Positions 41,861-50,670 of a stretch of DNA of 64,000 nt are shown piece by piece. The translations under genes were made by a program, and so were the position numbers. Each line of letters begins with the position of its first letter. The stretch's first letter is position 1. The notes beneath the pieces were generated by a model, which was not told the origin of the DNA, made no database searches, and saw nothing but the letters and a program-made list of their open reading frames with translations. Source of the stretch: Chromatiaceae bacterium (lineage in GTDB: Bacteria > Pseudomonadota > Gammaproteobacteria > Chromatiales > Chromatiaceae); NCBI GenBank assembly GCA_024235175.1, contig JACKMX010000003.1, positions 310,001 to 374,000 on the forward strand. Reading direction: 5' to 3'.

Positions 41861-43159
41861 TTAATGTGACGTGCGCCGGCTGCGCTTTCTTGGGCCATTG
41901 GAGCGTCCTCTTCCGCCACCCACTCTGCCCCCTCTCCGGTCTTCCATTCTCGGGCGACTTACCCTGACTCTGCTGTTGGGATCGATTTTGGCCAACAGTT
42001 CAACAGTCATCCGTTCCATCGGCAGTTTATGGCCGATATAAGCCTCAATCTCCGGGAGCGAGAAAGCGTGGGTTTCACAGGCAAAGCTGATCGCTGTGCC
42101 GCTCTCTCCGGCGCGTGCTGTACGTCCGATACGGTGAACGTAGTCTTCCGGATCATCCGGAAGGTCAAAATTAAAAACGTGGGTGACGCTGGGAATATGC
42201 AGCCCTCGGGCTGCCACGTCTGTAGCGACCAGAACGGGCAGTTCCCCTTGCTGGAAACTGTTCAACAGAGCGAGTCGTTTTTTCTGGGGTACATCGCCGG
42301 AAAGCACGGCTGCCTTGATGCCGTTTCCTTCAAGAAAGCCCCAGACCTGGTCAGCTCCGCGTTTTGTATTCACGAAAACGATGGCACGGTAGGCATCCAT
42401 GCTTTGCAGCAGACCAATGAGAAGCGGGATTTTCTCTTCATTGGCGGTCATGTAGCAGGTCTGTTTGACATTGTCAGCGGTTATCTTATCGCCTTCGATG
42501 GTGACCGATTCCGGGTTGTTCATGTGCTCATAGGCAAGCTCTTTGACGCGGAATGAGAGAGTGGCGGAGAACAGCAGGCCAAGCCGTTTCGACGGTGGAG
42601 GGCAGCGCCTGAGCATGAATCGGATATCCTTGATGAAGCCGAGGTCAAACATGCGGTCGGCTTCGTCCAGTACCACCACCTGAATCGCGTTCAGGTCGTA
42701 CACGCGCTGCTTCAGGTAGTCGATCAGCCTGCCGGGGGTGCCGATCAGAATATCCACACCCTCTTCCAGAGTGCGCCGCTGCTGATCATAACCGGTTCCT
42801 CCGAATACCAGTCCGAGCTTGAGCCCGGTATAGCGCCCCAGTATTTCTGCATCTTTATGAATCTGCACGGCCAGTTCCCGGGTTGGAGCCATCACAAGCG
42901 CGCGGGGTTGGTTGGGCTTATGATTATCCTCCCTGGGCTGCAGCAGCAGACGCTGAAAGATTGCCAGAAGAAAAGCTGCGGTTTTTCCTGTTCCTGTCTG
43001 TGCCTGCCCCGCCACGTCCTGGTTGTCCAGTGCAATCGGAAGCGTTTCCGCCTGGATTGGAGTGCAGAATTCGAATTTCGCCTCTTTAACGCCTTTCAAT
43101 ATCTCTGGAAGAAGTCCAAAGCTATCGAATCTGATATTTGTAAGATGCTTTTTTGTCAT
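41861..43159 (-). CDS. rhlB: DEAD-box RNA helicase RhlB
   Basis: This 432-residue helicase has motif Q (FCTPIQ), Walker A AQTGTGKT near residue 53, DEAD near 165, SAT and HRIGRTARAG. A basic Gly/Arg tail (RRGGRVGGGRGRS) follows. The N-terminal MTKKHLTN and overall sequence match RhlB, the RNA helicase of the degradosome. trxA and rho lie upstream and divergent, as in E. coli (rhlB-trxA-rho). Confidence 0.93.
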   Translation of the reverse strand: MTKKHLTNIRFDSFGLLPEILKGVKEAKFEFCTPIQAETLPIALDNQDVAGQAQTGTGKTAAFLLAIFQRLLLQPREDNHKPNQPRALVMAPTRELAVQIHKDAEILGRYTGLKLGLVFGGTGYDQQRRTLEEGVDILIGTPGRLIDYLKQRVYDLNAIQVVVLDEADRMFDLGFIKDIRFMLRRCPPPSKRLGLLFSATLSFRVKELAYEHMNNPESVTIEGDKITADNVKQTCYMTANEEKIPLLIGLLQSMDAYRAIVFVNTKRGADQVWGFLEGNGIKAAVLSGDVPQKKRLALLNSFQQGELPVLVATDVAARGLHIPSVTHVFNFDLPDDPEDYVHRIGRTARAGESGTAISFACETHAFSLPEIEAYIGHKLPMERMTVELLAKIDPNSRVRVSRPRMEDRRGGRVGGGRGRSNGPRKRSRRTSH

Positions 43160-43375
43160 AGAGTGGTAGGATACCTTAATTCCATCCGCCGGACTTGCAA
43201 AAATCGAGTGATTACGATGAAATAGCCCGGTGCTGGTCGAATATCCGGGGTGAAACCTCCGTTGAGTGATTCCTTAAGACTTAATAAACTACATTAACCA
43301 CATAAGAAGCGTCGGGGTAAATCCGCTCTTTCCGGCGAACTTTCGTAAATACTTTAGTGAACTGGAGAAGCTCTA

Positions 43376-43702
43376 GTGAGTGAGCAGATTGTTCATCTTA
43401 GTGATGACTCTTTTGAGACCGAAGTACTGCAATCGAGTTTGCCGGTGCTGGTTGACTACTGGGCCGAATGGTGTGGGCCTTGCAAAATGATCGCCCCGGT
43501 ACTTGATGAAATAGCGGTGGAATATGCGGGCAAGGTTAAGTTGGCAAAATTGAACATTGATGAGAATCCGAATACTCCGCCGCGTTACGGCATCAGGGGT
43601 ATTCCCACCTTGATGATATTCAAGGATGGCGAAGTTGAGGCGACCAAGGTGGGCGCGGTATCGAAATCCCAGTTGACCGCATTCATTGACAGTAACCTTT
43701 AA
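43376..43702 (+). CDS. trxA: Thioredoxin
   Basis: This 108-residue thioredoxin has active site WCGPC (about residues 33-37) and cis-Pro in GIPTLMIF. It starts at GTG 43376, which gives the MSEQIVHLSDDSF start of the family. Its place between rhlB and rho is conserved. It reduces cytoplasmic protein disulfides. Confidence 0.95.
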   Translation: MSEQIVHLSDDSFETEVLQSSLPVLVDYWAEWCGPCKMIAPVLDEIAVEYAGKVKLAKLNIDENPNTPPRYGIRGIPTLMIFKDGEVEATKVGAVSKSQLTAFIDSNL

Positions 43703-43727
43703 GCTGTTATACAAGTGTAGCTGTTGA

Positions 43728-43852
43728 GGGAACGGCAGGGAGCACTTGCCCAAAAGCTGGCGCTGTAACCTGAGGCAATAGCAGACCGTTTCATAAATAC
43801 ACCATCTTCATTAACCTGTTACCCACTCCAACGGGCGTTCCCTGCCTGTTCC
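43728..43852 (+). promoter_or_regulatory. Long-range hairpin in the rho leader
   Basis: GGGAACGGCAGGGAGC at 43728-43743 can pair with GCGTTCCCTGCCTGTTCC (43836-43852), with one small bulge. The whole lies in the untranslated region between trxA and rho and is followed by a T-run. It may be a leader structure for Rho autoregulation. Confidence 0.5.
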
Positions 43853-43880
43853 AAATCCCTTTTTTGAACGAAAAAAACTC

Positions 43881-45137
43881 ATGAATCTCACAGAACTGAA
43901 AAAGATGCCGGTCACTGAACTGGTAGAACTGGCCAGAACCATGCAGATCGAAGGCATGGCGAGATCCCGCAAGCAGGATCTGATATTCGCTATTCTGAAA
44001 TCCCATGCCAAGCAGGGAGAGGATATCTACGGAGATGGTGTGTTGGAGATACTTCAGGATGGGTTTGGCTTTCTGCGCGCTGCCGACAGCTCCTATCTTG
44101 CGGGACCCGACGATATTTATGTCTCGCCAAGCCAGATTCGAAGGTTCAGTCTGCGTACCGGAGACACCATATCCGGTAAAATCCGACCACCTAAAGAGAG
44201 TGAGCGTTATTTTGCACTGCTCAAAGTGGCAGAGATTAATTTCGACAAACCGGAGGACGCAAAGAGCAAAATCCTGTTCGAGAATTTTACACCGCTCTTC
44301 GCGAACAGTAAGTTCACGCTGGAGGTTGGGAACGGCAGTACTGAGGATATTACAGCGCGGACCATTGAGCTGTGTGCACCCATTGGCAAGGGACAGCGAG
44401 GTTTGATTGTGTCACCGCCGAAGGCCGGCAAAACCATGTTGATGCAGAACATTGCCCAGTCCATCGGTCTCAATCATCCCGAGAGTTACCTGATCGTGCT
44501 GCTGATCGATGAGCGGCCGGAAGAGGTGACGGAGATGAAGCGCTCGGTCAGGGGCGAAGTGATCTCATCCACTTTCGACGAACCGGCGGCACGCCATGTT
44601 CAGGTGGCTGAGATGGTTATCGAAAAGGCCAAACGCCTGGTGGAGCATAAGCTGGATGTGGTGATTTTGCTTGACTCGATCACCAGGCTGGCCCGCGCCT
44701 ATAACACGGTTATTCCCTCTTCCGGTAAAGTGCTGACTGGTGGTGTGGACGCCAATGCACTGCATCGGCCCAAGCGCTTCTTTGGTGCGGCGCGCAATGT
44801 CGAGGAGGGGGGTAGTCTGACCATTATAGCCACTGCCCTGGTGGAGACCGGCTCGCGCATGGACGATGTTATTTACGAGGAGTTCAAGGGCACGGGCAAC
44901 ATGGAGATTCATCTGGACCGGCGCATTGCCGAAAAACGTATCTTTCCTGCAATTAATATCAACCGCTCGGGCACCCGCCGCGAAGATCTGTTGATGGATC
45001 CGGCGGAGCTGCAGAAAATGTGGATCCTGAGGAAGATACTGCACCCGATGGATGAACTGGCCGCAATGGAATTTCTTTACGATAAACTCAAAACCACCAA
45101 AACCAACAAAGAGTTTTTCGATTCAATGAAACGCTGA
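43881..45137 (+). CDS. rho: Transcription termination factor Rho
   Basis: This 418-residue hexameric RNA-dependent ATPase has the N-terminal SAP-like and cold-shock RNA-binding regions and Walker A SPPKAGKT near residue 178. It also carries Walker B VVILLDSI near 257, and the Q- and R-loop segments follow. Length and sequence match gammaproteobacterial Rho. It ends 18 bp before murU. Confidence 0.97.
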   Translation: MNLTELKKMPVTELVELARTMQIEGMARSRKQDLIFAILKSHAKQGEDIYGDGVLEILQDGFGFLRAADSSYLAGPDDIYVSPSQIRRFSLRTGDTISGKIRPPKESERYFALLKVAEINFDKPEDAKSKILFENFTPLFANSKFTLEVGNGSTEDITARTIELCAPIGKGQRGLIVSPPKAGKTMLMQNIAQSIGLNHPESYLIVLLIDERPEEVTEMKRSVRGEVISSTFDEPAARHVQVAEMVIEKAKRLVEHKLDVVILLDSITRLARAYNTVIPSSGKVLTGGVDANALHRPKRFFGAARNVEEGGSLTIIATALVETGSRMDDVIYEEFKGTGNMEIHLDRRIAEKRIFPAININRSGTRREDLLMDPAELQKMWILRKILHPMDELAAMEFLYDKLKTTKTNKEFFDSMKR

Positions 45138-45155
45138 CCGTCAAGACGGCGGAAA

Positions 45156-45842
45156 ATGGATGATCGGGACAAACCCACAGTAGCAATGATTCTGGCCGCT
45201 GGTCGGGGTGAGCGTATGCGCCCGCTGACCGATCATACTCCAAAACCCCTGTTGAAGGCGGGAGGAGAGCCGCTTATTCACCACCAGCTGGCGACTCTGA
45301 CGCGAAGCGGCTTTCGTCGTGTGGTGATCAACCACTCTTATCTGGGACATATGCTGGAAGCTGCTCTGGGTGACGGCAGTCGCTGGGGGCTTTCCATTGC
45401 CTATTCGCCGGAGCCGACTCCCGCCTTAGGGACCGGCGGAGGTATCTACAAGGCATTGCCGCTGCTCGGTGGAGATCCATTCCTGGTAATCAATGGCGAT
45501 GTCTGGACGGATTTCGACTATGCTCACATCGATATTCCCGGAAACAGTCTGGCGCATCTAGTACTCGTGGGAAATCCGCCCCACCATGCCGAAGGTGATT
45601 TTTCCCTGGTCAATGGGCAGATATCCGAAACCGGGGAGGGGCGTTTGACGTTCAGTGGAATCGGCGTTTACCGGCACGCGCTGTTTGCTGGATGCGGTGG
45701 CGGTTCCTTTCCGCTGGGCCCGTTGTTAAGGCGCACCACCACAAGCGGTGGCGTGAGCGGCAAATTTTATCCCGGGCGTTGGATAGATGTGGGAACACCG
45801 GAGCGACTGAGAGCGTTGGACGAGCTGCTCCGGGGTCGCTGA
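45156..45842 (+). CDS. murU: N-acetylmuramate alpha-1-phosphate uridylyltransferase MurU
   Basis: This 228-residue sugar-nucleotide transferase has the nucleotide-binding signature LAAGRGERMRPLTDHTPKPLL near the N-terminus and VINGDVWTDF. It matches MurU, which makes UDP-MurNAc in the recycling route that bypasses fosfomycin-sensitive MurA. In other species it pairs with amgK; amgK is not adjacent here. It lies 14 bp before the glutamate-cysteine ligase homologue. Confidence 0.85.
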   Translation: MDDRDKPTVAMILAAGRGERMRPLTDHTPKPLLKAGGEPLIHHQLATLTRSGFRRVVINHSYLGHMLEAALGDGSRWGLSIAYSPEPTPALGTGGGIYKALPLLGGDPFLVINGDVWTDFDYAHIDIPGNSLAHLVLVGNPPHHAEGDFSLVNGQISETGEGRLTFSGIGVYRHALFAGCGGGSFPLGPLLRRTTTSGGVSGKFYPGRWIDVGTPERLRALDELLRGR

Positions 45843-45855
45843 AACAGGGGGGTGC

Positions 45856-47271
45856 ATGGGACAGGAGATCTCCGAAAGCCATTTCCGGGCGGAGGATTTT
45901 GAAGCCTTCCGGCTGCGTTTGCAACGTGAGACCCAGCTGCTTCAACAATGGTTTAACGATGGTACGTTCTCCAGAGGGGAGCATGTCGTTGGCTTTGAAT
46001 TGGAAGCCTGGCTGGTGGATGAGAGGGCGCGTCCGGCACCGATAAATCAGGAACTGATTGAGCGGCTTGGCGATCCACTTGTTGTGCCCGAACTGGCCCG
46101 GTTCAATCTGGAGTTCAACGGTACACCGCAACGCCTGGCCGGCGTTGCATTCCGGCTGCTGGCCGATGAGCTGAAACAAACCTGGGGACGTTGCAACCGG
46201 CTTGCCGGGGAGTGGAAAGCACGGCTGGCGATGATCGGTATTCTGCCGACGGTGGCGGAGAGTGATCTGAATCCTGCCAATATGTCCTCCATGCTGCGTT
46301 ATTTTGCACTTGACGAGCAGCTGAAATTTCAGCGGGGCGGCAAGCCGGTACAAGTTGATATAAGTGGTCGCGATCGCCTCCGTTTTTCCCACACAGATGT
46401 GATGCTGGAAGCGGGAACGACATCGTTTCAGATACATCTCAAAGTGGATGCGGACAGGGCGGGCCGATTTTACAATGCCGCCAAATTGGTTTCTGCTGCG
46501 ATGGTTGCAGTCAGCGCCAATTCCCCCTACCTGTTTGGTGCCGATCTCTGGCAGGAGACCCGTATCCCGCTGTTCGAACAGTCGGTTCCGGTGATTGGTG
46601 GTGAGCGCGTGAAACGGGTCACTCTGGGAACCGGATATGTCGATTCGATAATGGAATGCTTTCTGGCTAATTTACAGAATTACCCCGTGCTGCTGCCTCA
46701 GCAGATGGATGAGCCAGAGCAGCAGTTGCCGCATCTGCGCCTGCATAATGGCACGATATGGCGCTGGAACCGGCCTCTGATCGGTTTTAATCGTTTGCGG
46801 CAACCGCATATCCGCATCGAGCACCGGGTCGTACCGGCGGGCCCCACTGTGGCCGATTCTGTCGCCAATGCTGCCTTTTTCGTCGGGTTGGTTTGTGCGC
46901 TGGCAAATCAGCCTCTGGCTCCGGAGAGGCGCCTGTCTTACTCTCACGCCAGGAAAAATTTTTATCAGGCGGCGCGTCATGGACTGGAAGCAGAGATACA
47001 CTGGCTCGATGGTCGCAGCGGCAAATTGCGGGAGTTGATTCGCAAAGAGATGCTTGGATTGGCCGAAACAGGCCTGGATAATCTCGGGATCGACCGGGAA
47101 GAGTCGAGGCATTGGCTGGGAATTATTGCTGAACGGGTTAATACCGGTCAAAATGGTGCGGCTTGGCAACGCGCCTGGGTACAGCGTCATGGTGCGGATA
47201 TGGTTATGTTGATGGAGTCCTATCTGGAACATCAGGAATCACTGCGTCCTGTCCACGAATGGACGTTATGA
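45856..47271 (+). CDS. Glutamate-cysteine ligase family protein (GCS2)
   Basis: This 471-residue protein belongs to the GCS2 ATP-dependent carboxylate-amine ligase family. It has VGFELEAWLVD near residue 37 (metal/glutamate site), HTDVMLEAGTTSFQIHL near 180 and RIEHRVVPAGP near 320. It is longer than YbdK, which makes gamma-glutamyl amides. It may make gamma-glutamylcysteine, the first step of glutathione synthesis, but the substrate is inferred from the family only. Confidence 0.75.
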   Translation: MGQEISESHFRAEDFEAFRLRLQRETQLLQQWFNDGTFSRGEHVVGFELEAWLVDERARPAPINQELIERLGDPLVVPELARFNLEFNGTPQRLAGVAFRLLADELKQTWGRCNRLAGEWKARLAMIGILPTVAESDLNPANMSSMLRYFALDEQLKFQRGGKPVQVDISGRDRLRFSHTDVMLEAGTTSFQIHLKVDADRAGRFYNAAKLVSAAMVAVSANSPYLFGADLWQETRIPLFEQSVPVIGGERVKRVTLGTGYVDSIMECFLANLQNYPVLLPQQMDEPEQQLPHLRLHNGTIWRWNRPLIGFNRLRQPHIRIEHRVVPAGPTVADSVANAAFFVGLVCALANQPLAPERRLSYSHARKNFYQAARHGLEAEIHWLDGRSGKLRELIRKEMLGLAETGLDNLGIDREESRHWLGIIAERVNTGQNGAAWQRAWVQRHGADMVMLMESYLEHQESLRPVHEWTL

Positions 47272-47325
47272 CCTGGAGCCTGTTCCTGTTTTTTTTGTTC
47301 TTTCCCCTCGCTGAATGCGGTACCA

Positions 47326-48345
47326 ATGTTAAAACAACTCGATCACATTCCCCCTGGTCTGCTTGACCTGGAAGCAACCCAACTGCAGGCTGCGCTGGGT
47401 GGACCGACATTGATCCACCTGGAGGGGCGACGTCAGGAGCCGCTTCTGGTCACTGTGCTCATGCATGGAAATGAGACCACCGGCTGGGAGGCGGTGCGTA
47501 TCCTGTTGCGCCCCTACGCGTCGGGCGAGGAAGAGCTGCCGCGTGCCTTGAGTCTGTTTATCAGCAACGTCGCAGCTGCGGCATTGGGTTTGCGCCGGCT
47601 GGATGGGCAACCTGATTACAACCGGGTCTGGCCGGGGTGCGAAGATAGCGGTACTGCAGAACATGTGCTCATGCGTGAAGTGATGGAAACAATGAGGGCG
47701 CGTCATGTGTTTGCCAGTATCGATGTTCACAACAATACCGGACTGAACCCCCATTACGCCTGCGTCAATGTCATCGATAACCGCTTTCTGCATCTGGCAA
47801 CCATGTTTGGGCGCACCGTTGTCTACTTTATCCGGCCTTGCGGTGTGCAGTCGCTGGCGATGTCCAGAATCTGTCCCTCTGTAACGCTTGAGTGCGGCAA
47901 GCCTGGTCAGCTCTATGGTGTTGAACATGCCAGGGACTATCTGAATTCATGTCTGCATCTTGCTCAGCACCCCGAGCATCCCATCCCGCCTCAGGATATT
48001 GATCTGTTTCATACCGTCGCAACCGTAAAGGTGCCGGAGCATACCACCTTTGGGTTTGGGGAGGAGGAGGTGGATATCCGTTTTGAAGATGATCTGGATT
48101 ACCTTAATTTTCGGGAACTGGCCCGCGGCACGCGATTAGGCTGGATCAGGCCTGGAAGCAATGGTGGGCTTGCGGTGAGCGATGAGCAGGGCGAGGATGT
48201 TTCGCAGCGCTACTTTTCCGTGGAGGGCGAGGAGTTAAAACTGCGGGTTCCTGTTATGCCCTCAATGCTTACCCGGGATCACAGGATTGTGCGCCAGGAC
48301 TGCCTCTGTTATCTGTTGGAGCGCTATAACGACCATCTGCTGTGA
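47326..48345 (+). CDS. M14-family aspartoacylase/succinylglutamate desuccinylase-like amidohydrolase
   Basis: This 339-residue zinc carboxypeptidase-fold enzyme has the metal site HGNE (His47, Glu50) and the third ligand in DVHNNTG (His near 138). A catalytic Glu lies in TLECGKPGQ. The family deacylates N-acyl amino acids or activates surface ligands. The substrate is not clear. It lies downstream of the GCS2 gene, 54 bp away. Confidence 0.82.
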   Translation: MLKQLDHIPPGLLDLEATQLQAALGGPTLIHLEGRRQEPLLVTVLMHGNETTGWEAVRILLRPYASGEEELPRALSLFISNVAAAALGLRRLDGQPDYNRVWPGCEDSGTAEHVLMREVMETMRARHVFASIDVHNNTGLNPHYACVNVIDNRFLHLATMFGRTVVYFIRPCGVQSLAMSRICPSVTLECGKPGQLYGVEHARDYLNSCLHLAQHPEHPIPPQDIDLFHTVATVKVPEHTTFGFGEEEVDIRFEDDLDYLNFRELARGTRLGWIRPGSNGGLAVSDEQGEDVSQRYFSVEGEELKLRVPVMPSMLTRDHRIVRQDCLCYLLERYNDHLL

Positions 48346-48466
48346 CCCGGCGATATGTTTTTGCGGCACCTGTCTAACAATCCCACGCGGTTCACAGAGG
48401 ATTGATTTTTCCTGCCTGGGTTTCGCTGACAACGGGCTTTTTTTTTGGAAAATTTCCCCCTCTCCC

Positions 48467-48494
48467 TTGACTATCCTGGATGCAGCCCTAATAT
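48467..48494 (+). promoter_or_regulatory. Sigma-70-type promoter for groES-groEL
   Basis: TTGACT at 48467-48472 and TAATAT at 48489-48494 are separated by 16 bp. The -10 box ends where the CIRCE operator starts, so HrcA would block it directly. Confidence 0.75.
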
Positions 48495-48520
48495 TGGCAC
48501 TCAGTCGGGATGAGTGCTAA
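48494..48520 (+). promoter_or_regulatory. CIRCE operator (HrcA binding site)
   Basis: TTGGCACTC, nine bases, then GAGTGCTAA matches the CIRCE consensus with one mismatch in the left arm. It lies 66 bp before groES. Heat-shock repressor HrcA should control this operon; hrcA is not in the window. Confidence 0.9.
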
Positions 48521-48586
48521 CAAAAAAGCATCCCGGGAATCGGATTGATCGAAATATTAACCAGTTGAATCAGGAGAAATCGGTAG

Positions 48587-48877
48587 ATGAATATTCGTCC
48601 ACTGCAAGATCGTGTTGTCATTCGTCGTATGGAAGAGGAGCGCACCAGCGCCGGTGGCATTGTTCTGCCTGACAGCGCTACTGAAAAGCCTATTCAGGGC
48701 GAGGTGGTGGCCGTGGGAAATGGCAAGATTCTCGATAGTGGCGAATCCCGCCCGCTGGACGTGAAGGTCGGCGACCGCGTGCTGTTCGGCAAATACTCCG
48801 GTACCGAAGTGAAGATCGGCGACAAGGAGCTGCTGGTGATGCGCGAAGATGACATCATGGGTGTCATTGAAGGCTGA
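48587..48877 (+). CDS. groES: Co-chaperonin GroES
   Basis: This 96-residue GroES heptamer subunit begins MNIRPLQDRVVI. It has the mobile loop (EERTSAGGIVLPDSA), which docks on GroEL, and the GKYSGTEVKIG turn. AGGAGAAAT precedes the ATG. It is 50 bp upstream of groEL under a CIRCE operator. Confidence 0.98.
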   Translation: MNIRPLQDRVVIRRMEEERTSAGGIVLPDSATEKPIQGEVVAVGNGKILDSGESRPLDVKVGDRVLFGKYSGTEVKIGDKELLVMREDDIMGVIEG

Positions 48878-48927
48878 TTTCCACAGTCAACATTTTCTAC
48901 AACTGAATTCTTAAGGAACAGATTGAT

Positions 48928-50577
48928 ATGAGTGCAAAAGATGTGAGATTTGGTGACGACGCCCGTCAGAAAATGCTGGCCGGTGTAAATGTTCTGGCCA
49001 ACGCAGTGAAAGTCACCCTGGGCCCCAAGGGGCGCAACGTGGTACTGGAGAAGAGCTTCGGCGCTCCCACCATCACCAAGGATGGCGTATCCGTGGCAAA
49101 GGAGATTGAGCTTTCCGACAAGTTCGAGAACATGGGTGCGCAGATGGTGAAAGAGGTTGCCTCTCACACCTCCGATGTCGCGGGCGACGGCACCACCACC
49201 GCCACCGTGCTGGCCCAGGCAATGGTGCGCGAAGGTTTGAAGGCCGTCGCTGCGGGCATGAACCCGATGGATCTAAAGCGCGGTATCGACAAGGCGGTTG
49301 AGGTTGCGGTCAACAGCATGCAGGAAATGTCCAAGCCCTGCGCCGACAACAAGGAGATTGCCCAGGTAGGCGCCATCTCCGCCAACTCAGACAGCAGCAT
49401 CGGCGATATCATTGCCGAGGCAATGGAGAAGGTCGGCAAGGAGGGCGTCATCACCGTCGAAGAGGGTACTGCGCTGAACAATGAGCTGGACGTGGTCGAG
49501 GGAATGCAGTTCGACCGTGGCTATCTCTCACCATACTTCGTCAACAATCAGCAGAGCATGTCGGTCGATCTGGAAGATCCCTACATTCTGCTGCACGACA
49601 AAAAAATATCCAATATCCGCGATCTGCTGCCGGTACTGGAAGGTGTTGCCAAATCCGGCAAGCCGCTTCTGATCGTAGCAGAGGATGTGGAGGGAGAGGC
49701 GCTGGCTACGCTGGTGGTCAACACCATCCGCGGCATCGTCAAGGTTTGCGCTGTCAAGGCCCCCGGCTTCGGTGACCGCCGCAAAGCCATGCTGCAGGAT
49801 CTTGCCATCCTCACCGGTGGTACCGTGATTGCAGAAGAGGTGGGACTGACCCTGGAAAAGGCTACCCTGAATGAGCTGGGTACCGCCAAAAAGGTTCAGG
49901 TCACGAAGGAAGAGACCACAGTTATCGACGGTGCCGGTTCTGAAAGCGACATCAAGGCACGGGTCGCACAGGTTCGCGCCCAGATCGAAGAGACCAGTTC
50001 GGACTATGACCGCGAGAAGTTGCAGGAACGCGTGGCCAAGCTGGCCGGTGGCGTGGCGGTGATCAAGGTGGGAGCCGCCACTGAAGTGGAGATGAAGGAG
50101 AAGAAAGCACGCGTTGAAGATGCTCTGCACGCGACCCGCGCTGCGGTTGAGGAGGGCATTGTACCCGGCGGTGGTGTTGCGTTGATCCGTGCTCTTCCAT
50201 CTCTGAAGGATCTGAAAGGCGAAAATCATGACCAGGATGTGGGTATAAGTATCGCCTCCCGGTCATTGGAAGAGCCGATGCGTCAGATTGTTTCCAATGC
50301 CGGTGGTGAAGCCTCGGTAGTGGTAAATAAAGTCAAGGCTGGCGAAGGCAACTTCGGTTTCAACGCCGCCAACGGCGAATACGGCGACATGGTGGCCATG
50401 GGTATACTCGACCCCACCAAAGTGACCCGCACTGCACTGCAGAATGCAGCGTCCGTGGCTGGATTGATGATCACCACCGAAGCGATGATAGCCGAAGCAC
50501 CGAAAGAAGAAGCTGCCGGCGGTATGCCGGACATGGGCGGTATGGGCGGCATGGGTGGCATGGGCGGTATGATGTAA
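48928..50577 (+). CDS. groEL: Chaperonin GroEL
   Basis: This 549-residue chaperonin has the ATP-binding GPKGRNVVLEK and GDGTTTATVLAQ motifs. It ends with the Gly-Gly-Met tail (GGMGGMGGMGGMM). It folds many cytoplasmic proteins together with GroES and may take clients from CnoX at 12.7 kb. AAGGAACAG is the RBS. A strong terminator follows. Confidence 0.98.
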   Translation: MSAKDVRFGDDARQKMLAGVNVLANAVKVTLGPKGRNVVLEKSFGAPTITKDGVSVAKEIELSDKFENMGAQMVKEVASHTSDVAGDGTTTATVLAQAMVREGLKAVAAGMNPMDLKRGIDKAVEVAVNSMQEMSKPCADNKEIAQVGAISANSDSSIGDIIAEAMEKVGKEGVITVEEGTALNNELDVVEGMQFDRGYLSPYFVNNQQSMSVDLEDPYILLHDKKISNIRDLLPVLEGVAKSGKPLLIVAEDVEGEALATLVVNTIRGIVKVCAVKAPGFGDRRKAMLQDLAILTGGTVIAEEVGLTLEKATLNELGTAKKVQVTKEETTVIDGAGSESDIKARVAQVRAQIEETSSDYDREKLQERVAKLAGGVAVIKVGAATEVEMKEKKARVEDALHATRAAVEEGIVPGGGVALIRALPSLKDLKGENHDQDVGISIASRSLEEPMRQIVSNAGGEASVVVNKVKAGEGNFGFNAANGEYGDMVAMGILDPTKVTRTALQNAASVAGLMITTEAMIAEAPKEEAAGGMPDMGGMGGMGGMGGMM

Positions 50578-50611
50578 CTGCCACCCCGGCAACACCAGTC
50601 CAATCTGAGAA

Positions 50612-50636
50612 AGCCCCGCCTTGGCGGGGCTTTTTT
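50612..50636 (+). terminator. Rho-independent terminator of groESL
   Basis: AGCCCCGCC, a TT loop and GGCGGGGCT form a GC stem followed by a run of six T. It lies 35 bp after the groEL stop. Confidence 0.92.
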
Positions 50637-50670
50637 CGTGGAGGGGAGTGTATCCACCATTAAGGACCAA

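Noticed and set aside
50638..50670. Upstream GTG start for glnE
   Set aside because: It overlaps the T-run of the groEL terminator; the ATG at 50671 has an AAGGAC RBS.
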